A stretch of 8,328 nt of DNA, taken from NCBI RefSeq assembly GCF_036659115.1, contig NZ_JAVXDF010000091.1. The stretch is one strand, 5' to 3'. This DNA is from Gordonibacter sp036659115. GTDB lineage: Bacteria > Actinomycetota > Coriobacteriia > Coriobacteriales > Eggerthellaceae. A program made the translations under genes and the position numbers. The stretch's first letter is position 1. Each line of letters begins with the position of its first letter. The notes below the pieces were generated by a model. That model had not been told where the DNA came from. It did not search any database and was given only the letters and a program-made list of their open reading frames with translations. This document shows positions 4,932 through 8,328 of this stretch, in pieces.

Positions 4932-7900
4932 ATGCTCCAGCTTGTCAACATCCGTAAAGAGTACACCACCGGAACCTTCACCCAGGTAGCGCTCGACGAC
5001 GTATCCGTGTCGTTTCGCGACAACGAGTTCGTGGCCATTCTCGGACCGTCCGGCTCGGGCAAGACCACCTTGCTGAATATCGTAGGCGGCCTGGATCACT
5101 ACGATTCGGGCAACCTCGTCATCGACGGCATCTCCACCGAGGAGTACAAGGACCGCGATTGGGATGCCTACCGTAACAACCGCATCGGCTTCGTGTTCCA
5201 AAGCTACAACCTCATTCCCCACCAGACCATCTTGGCGAACGTCGAGCTGGCACTGACTCTATCCGGCGTGTCGCGCGCCGAACGCCACGAGCGTGCTAAA
5301 AAGGCACTCTCAGACGTGGGCCTAGGCGATCACATCAATAAAAAGCCCAGCCAGCTGTCAGGTGGCCAAATGCAGCGCGTGGCCATCGCCCGCGCGCTCA
5401 TCAACGACCCGGAGATACTGCTCGCCGACGAACCCACCGGAGCACTCGACTCCAAGACCAGCGTACAGGTCATGGACCTGCTTACCGAAATCGCCAAAGA
5501 CCGCCTGGTCATCATGGTCACGCACAACCCGGAACTCGCCGAGCAGTACGCCAACCGCATCGTAAACCTGTCCGACGGCATCGTCCGTTCCGACACGAAC
5601 CCCTTCGACCCCGCAGCCGAAGAGATGCGCGAAAGCGAAAAACCCGTCCGCAAGACCGGCATGTCGTTTCTGACTGCGCTTGCGCTCTCATTCAACAACC
5701 TTATGACCAAGAAGGGCCGTACGCTCATGACGGCCTTCGCCGGCTCCATCGGCATCATCGGCATCGCCGCCATTTTGGCGTTGGCCAACGGCGTGAACGA
5801 CTACATCAAATCCGTCGAGGAAGACACGCTGTCGGAATACCCGTTGCAGATCCAAAGCCAGGGCTTCGACCTCACCTCCATGATGGTCATGCCTGACGGC
5901 ACCGCAGGCGGGAACGACAACGACTCGTCGGGCGAGGGCGATTCCGACAAGCAGGTATCCGAATTCAAGATGCTCTCGAACATGTTTTCGAAAATCGGGT
6001 CGAACGACCTGGCTTCGCTCAAGACTTTCCTCGACGAAGACGGCAGCGGAATCGACCAGTACGTAAACTCCATCCAATACTCCTACAGCGTGGTACCTCA
6101 AATATACAGCTCCAACACCACCGGCAAGGTGCGTCAGGTAAACCCCGACAAATCGTTCGCGGCGCTGGGCATGGGCTCCTCCACCACCTCCAACAGCCTC
6201 ATGTCCATGGGCATGAGCACCGATGTGTTCGCCGAGATGGTGGACGATACGCACCTCGTCGAGAACCAATACGACGTAAAAGCGGGCACGTGGGCAGAGA
6301 ACTACGACGAAGTGGTCCTGGTGCTGAACAGCCGCGGCGGCGTGAGCGACCTGGTACTCTACGACATGGGCCTGCGCGACCCCCAAGAGCTTGACACCAT
6401 GGTCGAGAAACTTGCCAACAACGAAGACGTCACCGCACCTGAAGACAGCCTGGCGTTCTCCTACGACCAGATCATGGACACCACATTCAAGCTGGTCTAC
6501 GCTACCGACCGCTACCAGTACGACGAAGAATACAAGGTTTGGAAGGACAAAAGCGCCGACGAAGCCTACATGAAGAGCGTCGTCGACCACGCCCCCGAGC
6601 TCAGGATCGTCGGCATTGTGCAACCCAAGCCCGAGGCGAAAACCACCTCGCTCTCTCCGGGACTGTACTACGCACCCAGCCTGACGGATCATCTCATCGA
6701 GCATGCCAATGATGCGCAGATTGTAAAAGACCAGTTGAAAGACCCTAGCATCAACGTATTCTCCGGCAAGACGTTTGCCGAGGACAACAAGAGCCAAGAC
6801 GGTGGCTTTGATATGAGCTCGCTGTTCACCATAGACGGCGACGCCATCCAGGCGGCCTTCACCATCGATCAGAGCAAGCTGGCGGTGGATATGTCAAGCG
6901 CGCTGAACCTGTCGGCGGGCTTGCAGAATATGCCCGCGGTACCCGAACCGAACATGGAGCAGCTTATCGGCAACATCAAGCTGGAGGTAACCCCTGACCA
7001 AACGCGCCAGATCGTAAACGACGTCATGAACGGCTACAAAGCCTATCTCATAACGCACCCCCTCGATCCCACCGACCCCGACGCCTTCAGCAAGAGCTTC
7101 TCCGACTACATGGCAACGCCCGAAGCGCAGGCTATGATCGTAGCTGCTGCGGGAGGCATCGCAACAGACAACAACCTGCAAAACCAAGTTGCCGGCGCCC
7201 TGCAAGGTTATATGCAAACCACTATGACCACCTACATGAGCGCGATGGCAAGCGAATTGCAATCCCAGGTCACTACTGCCTTGCAAAAATCCATGAACCA
7301 GATGGCCAGCAACATGGCCAGCGCCATGTCCATCGATCCCGACAAGTTCAAAGAAGCGTTCAAGATGAACATGAGCGAGCAAGAACTCACCGAGCTCATG
7401 ATGTCGCTCATGCAGGTTGAGGAGGCCTCCTGCGACAACAACCTGAAGAAGCTGGGGTACGCCGATCTGGCAAAACCGTCGTCGATCGACATCTACCCCA
7501 TCGACTTTGAAAGCAAAGGCCACGTCATCACCATTTTGGATGATTACAACCAGCGTATGGAAAACGAGGGGAACGACGACAAGGTCATCACCTATACCGA
7601 CATCGTGGGAACCCTTATGGCCTCGGTTACCGACATCGTGAACATGGTCAGCTACGTGCTGGTGGCGTTCGTGGCCATCTCGCTGGTGGTATCGTCCATC
7701 ATGATCGGCGTCATCACCTACATTAGCGTGCTCGAGCGCAAGAAGGAGATCGGCATCCTGCGCTCCATCGGTGCCAGCAAGGGCGACATCAGCCGCGTGT
7801 TCAACGCCGAGACGCTTATCGTGGGCTTCGTGGCCGGGGCTATCGGCATCGGTGCGACCGAGCTTGCCTGCATACCCGTCAACGCCATCGTCTACTCGCT

Positions 7901-8048
7901 GTTCGACGTGGCGAACGTGGCATCGCTGCCCTGGCAAGCCGCCCTTATCCTCATCGTCATCAGCATGGGCCTTACGTTCCTGGCCGGCCTCATTCCCTCA
8001 AGCGCCGCCAGCCGCAAAGACCCCGTGGAAGCCCTGCGCAGCGAGTAG
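4932..8048 (+). CDS. fused ABC ATPase / FtsX-type permease (MacB-like) with large ectodomain
   Basis: The 1038-residue product fuses both parts of a type VII (MacB/FtsEX/LolCDE-like) ABC system. Residues 1-225 are the ATPase: Walker A GPSGSGKT (38-45), Q-loop Gln90, signature LSGGQ (142-146), Walker B ILLADE (162-167) and switch His198. After a linker comes TM1 (about 266-286), then an extracytoplasmic domain of about 615 residues (287-904), then the FtsX core with three spans (about 905-930, 960-985 and 1002-1021), with LERKKEIGILRSIGASK (934-950) and the end DPVEALRSE. Such pumps use ATP to move the ectodomain mechanically and serve in peptide or drug resistance, lipid/lipoprotein export or cell-wall hydrolase control; the substrate cannot be told. 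One polypeptide has one ATPase and one FtsX unit, so a homodimer is expected. I chose the ATG at 4932 (GAAAGG six bases upstream, product MLQLVNIRKEY) over the ATG at 4887, which lacks an SD. It is monocistronic, with its own promoter and terminator. Residues 761-827 are unusually methionine-rich. Confidence 0.92.
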   Translation: MLQLVNIRKEYTTGTFTQVALDDVSVSFRDNEFVAILGPSGSGKTTLLNIVGGLDHYDSGNLVIDGISTEEYKDRDWDAYRNNRIGFVFQSYNLIPHQTILANVELALTLSGVSRAERHERAKKALSDVGLGDHINKKPSQLSGGQMQRVAIARALINDPEILLADEPTGALDSKTSVQVMDLLTEIAKDRLVIMVTHNPELAEQYANRIVNLSDGIVRSDTNPFDPAAEEMRESEKPVRKTGMSFLTALALSFNNLMTKKGRTLMTAFAGSIGIIGIAAILALANGVNDYIKSVEEDTLSEYPLQIQSQGFDLTSMMVMPDGTAGGNDNDSSGEGDSDKQVSEFKMLSNMFSKIGSNDLASLKTFLDEDGSGIDQYVNSIQYSYSVVPQIYSSNTTGKVRQVNPDKSFAALGMGSSTTSNSLMSMGMSTDVFAEMVDDTHLVENQYDVKAGTWAENYDEVVLVLNSRGGVSDLVLYDMGLRDPQELDTMVEKLANNEDVTAPEDSLAFSYDQIMDTTFKLVYATDRYQYDEEYKVWKDKSADEAYMKSVVDHAPELRIVGIVQPKPEAKTTSLSPGLYYAPSLTDHLIEHANDAQIVKDQLKDPSINVFSGKTFAEDNKSQDGGFDMSSLFTIDGDAIQAAFTIDQSKLAVDMSSALNLSAGLQNMPAVPEPNMEQLIGNIKLEVTPDQTRQIVNDVMNGYKAYLITHPLDPTDPDAFSKSFSDYMATPEAQAMIVAAAGGIATDNNLQNQVAGALQGYMQTTMTTYMSAMASELQSQVTTALQKSMNQMASNMASAMSIDPDKFKEAFKMNMSEQELTELMMSLMQVEEASCDNNLKKLGYADLAKPSSIDIYPIDFESKGHVITILDDYNQRMENEGNDDKVITYTDIVGTLMASVTDIVNMVSYVLVAFVAISLVVSSIMIGVITYISVLERKKEIGILRSIGASKGDISRVFNAETLIVGFVAGAIGIGATELACIPVNAIVYSLFDVANVASLPWQAALILIVISMGLTFLAGLIPSSAASRKDPVEALRSE

Positions 8049-8068
8049 CCCAAAAGCCCCTAACCTCC

Positions 8069-8109
8069 GAAGGCCCCTTGATACACCACATCAAGGGGCC
8101 TTCTTTTGG
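8069..8109 (+). terminator. intrinsic terminator of the ABC transporter gene
   Basis: GAAGGCCCCTTGAT (8069-8082) and its exact complement (8090-8103) form a 14-bp stem with a 7-base loop, followed by TTTTGGTTT. It lies 20 bases after the transporter stop codon. CCAAAAG (8050-8056) can also pair with CTTTTGG (8103-8109), extending the structure. Confidence 0.88.
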
Positions 8110-8215
8110 TTTAGTCGAGATCCTCTTTCTGAATTCCCGGCACCTCGACCACGCTTTTCAGATGGCACCTATCAAAATCGATTGTCTCCTTTTAGAGAAC
8201 GCTCACCTCTTAAAC

Positions 8216-8251
8216 GCAAAACGGCGCCCCCTCGCAGGAGCGCCGTTTTGC
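8216..8251. terminator. bidirectional-type terminator after the convergent right-edge gene
   Basis: GCAAAACGGCGC (8216-8227) pairs perfectly with GCGCCGTTTTGC (8240-8251) in a 12-bp stem. The A run and T run at the outer ends let it work in both directions. It sits 28 bases after the stop codon of the minus-strand gene that enters from the right, which it probably terminates. It also backs up the transporter terminator. The 8110-8215 stretch between the two hairpins shows no gene. Confidence 0.75.
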
Positions 8252-8278
8252 CATGCAGGTAGTGCGAGCAGCAGCCGC

Positions 8279-8328
8279 CTACATCATAGGCACGACCATC
8301 GTGATAGGCAGGGCCGCCACCACGATCA
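8279..8328 (-). CDS. C-terminus of a membrane protein running in from the right edge (partial)
   Basis: The minus strand reads IVVAALPITMVVPMM and then TAG, a strongly hydrophobic C-terminus typical of a polytopic permease, followed 28 bases later by the hairpin at 8216-8251. The other frames give polar or stop-interrupted sequence. Only 15 complete residues are visible, so the family cannot be assigned. The gene is convergent with the ABC transporter. Confidence 0.45.
   Translation of the reverse strand, partial: IVVAALPITMVVPMM

Noticed and set aside
5688..6797. Long minus-strand open frame (369 codons) opposite the transporter gene
   Set aside because: It mirrors the high-GC codon use of the real gene on the plus strand. 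The product is His/Val-rich with no family resemblance, and the plus strand has clear ATPase and FtsX motifs.
6894..7937. Second long minus-strand open frame (347 codons) opposite the transporter gene
   Set aside because: It has the same shadow effect: a His/Asp/Gly-rich product, no SD, and complete overlap with the conserved FtsX core.

Overview
The window looks like chromosomal DNA from a high-GC anaerobic actinobacterium of the class Coriobacteriia, most plausibly an Eggerthellaceae member (Eggerthella/Gordonibacter-like). This is inferred from the GC-rich third codon positions, AGGAGG-type ribosome binding sites, a LuxR-type-regulator-like multi-span membrane protein, and a ~1000-residue fused ATPase-FtsX transporter. 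No marker gene fixes the genus.

Left part (1-1009). On the minus strand a 27-residue single-span membrane peptide has a perfect TATAAT box and a Shine-Dalgarno (SD) sequence locked inside a GAAA-tetraloop hairpin, the layout of a type I (holin-like) toxin. Next comes the isolated 3' end of a tRNA gene (T arm, acceptor 3' strand and CCA, 406-439) without a recognisable 5' half. This is the classic footprint of an integrative element at a tRNA 3' end. By that geometry the element would lie to the left (1 to about 405) and the older chromosome to the right. Between 440 and 1009 I see only weak small frames and probable gene remnants.

Middle part (1010-4740), all on the minus strand. A ferritin gene is followed by a receiver-less OmpR-type winged-helix regulator, which is followed by a radical SAM enzyme resembling the uncharacterised COG2108 group. 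The regulator gene carries two long poly-G tracts (10 and 9 G) and starts inside a near-perfect long hairpin, so its reading frame is a candidate for phase variation. Upstream of the ferritin lies a multi-span membrane protein resembling the membrane half of Eggerthellaceae LuxR-family sensors but lacking the LuxR DNA-binding domain.

Right part (4741-8328). A divergent promoter region leads to a plus-strand gene for a fused ABC ATPase/FtsX-type permease of 1038 residues with a very large extracytoplasmic domain containing a methionine-rich segment. A strong intrinsic terminator closes it. A second, bidirectional-looking terminator at 8216-8251 follows the C-terminus of a convergent membrane-protein gene that enters from the right edge.

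The most unusual features are the poly-G/hairpin regulator paired with the radical SAM enzyme and the toxin-like peptide beside the tRNA fragment. All functional links between neighbours are inference from position.
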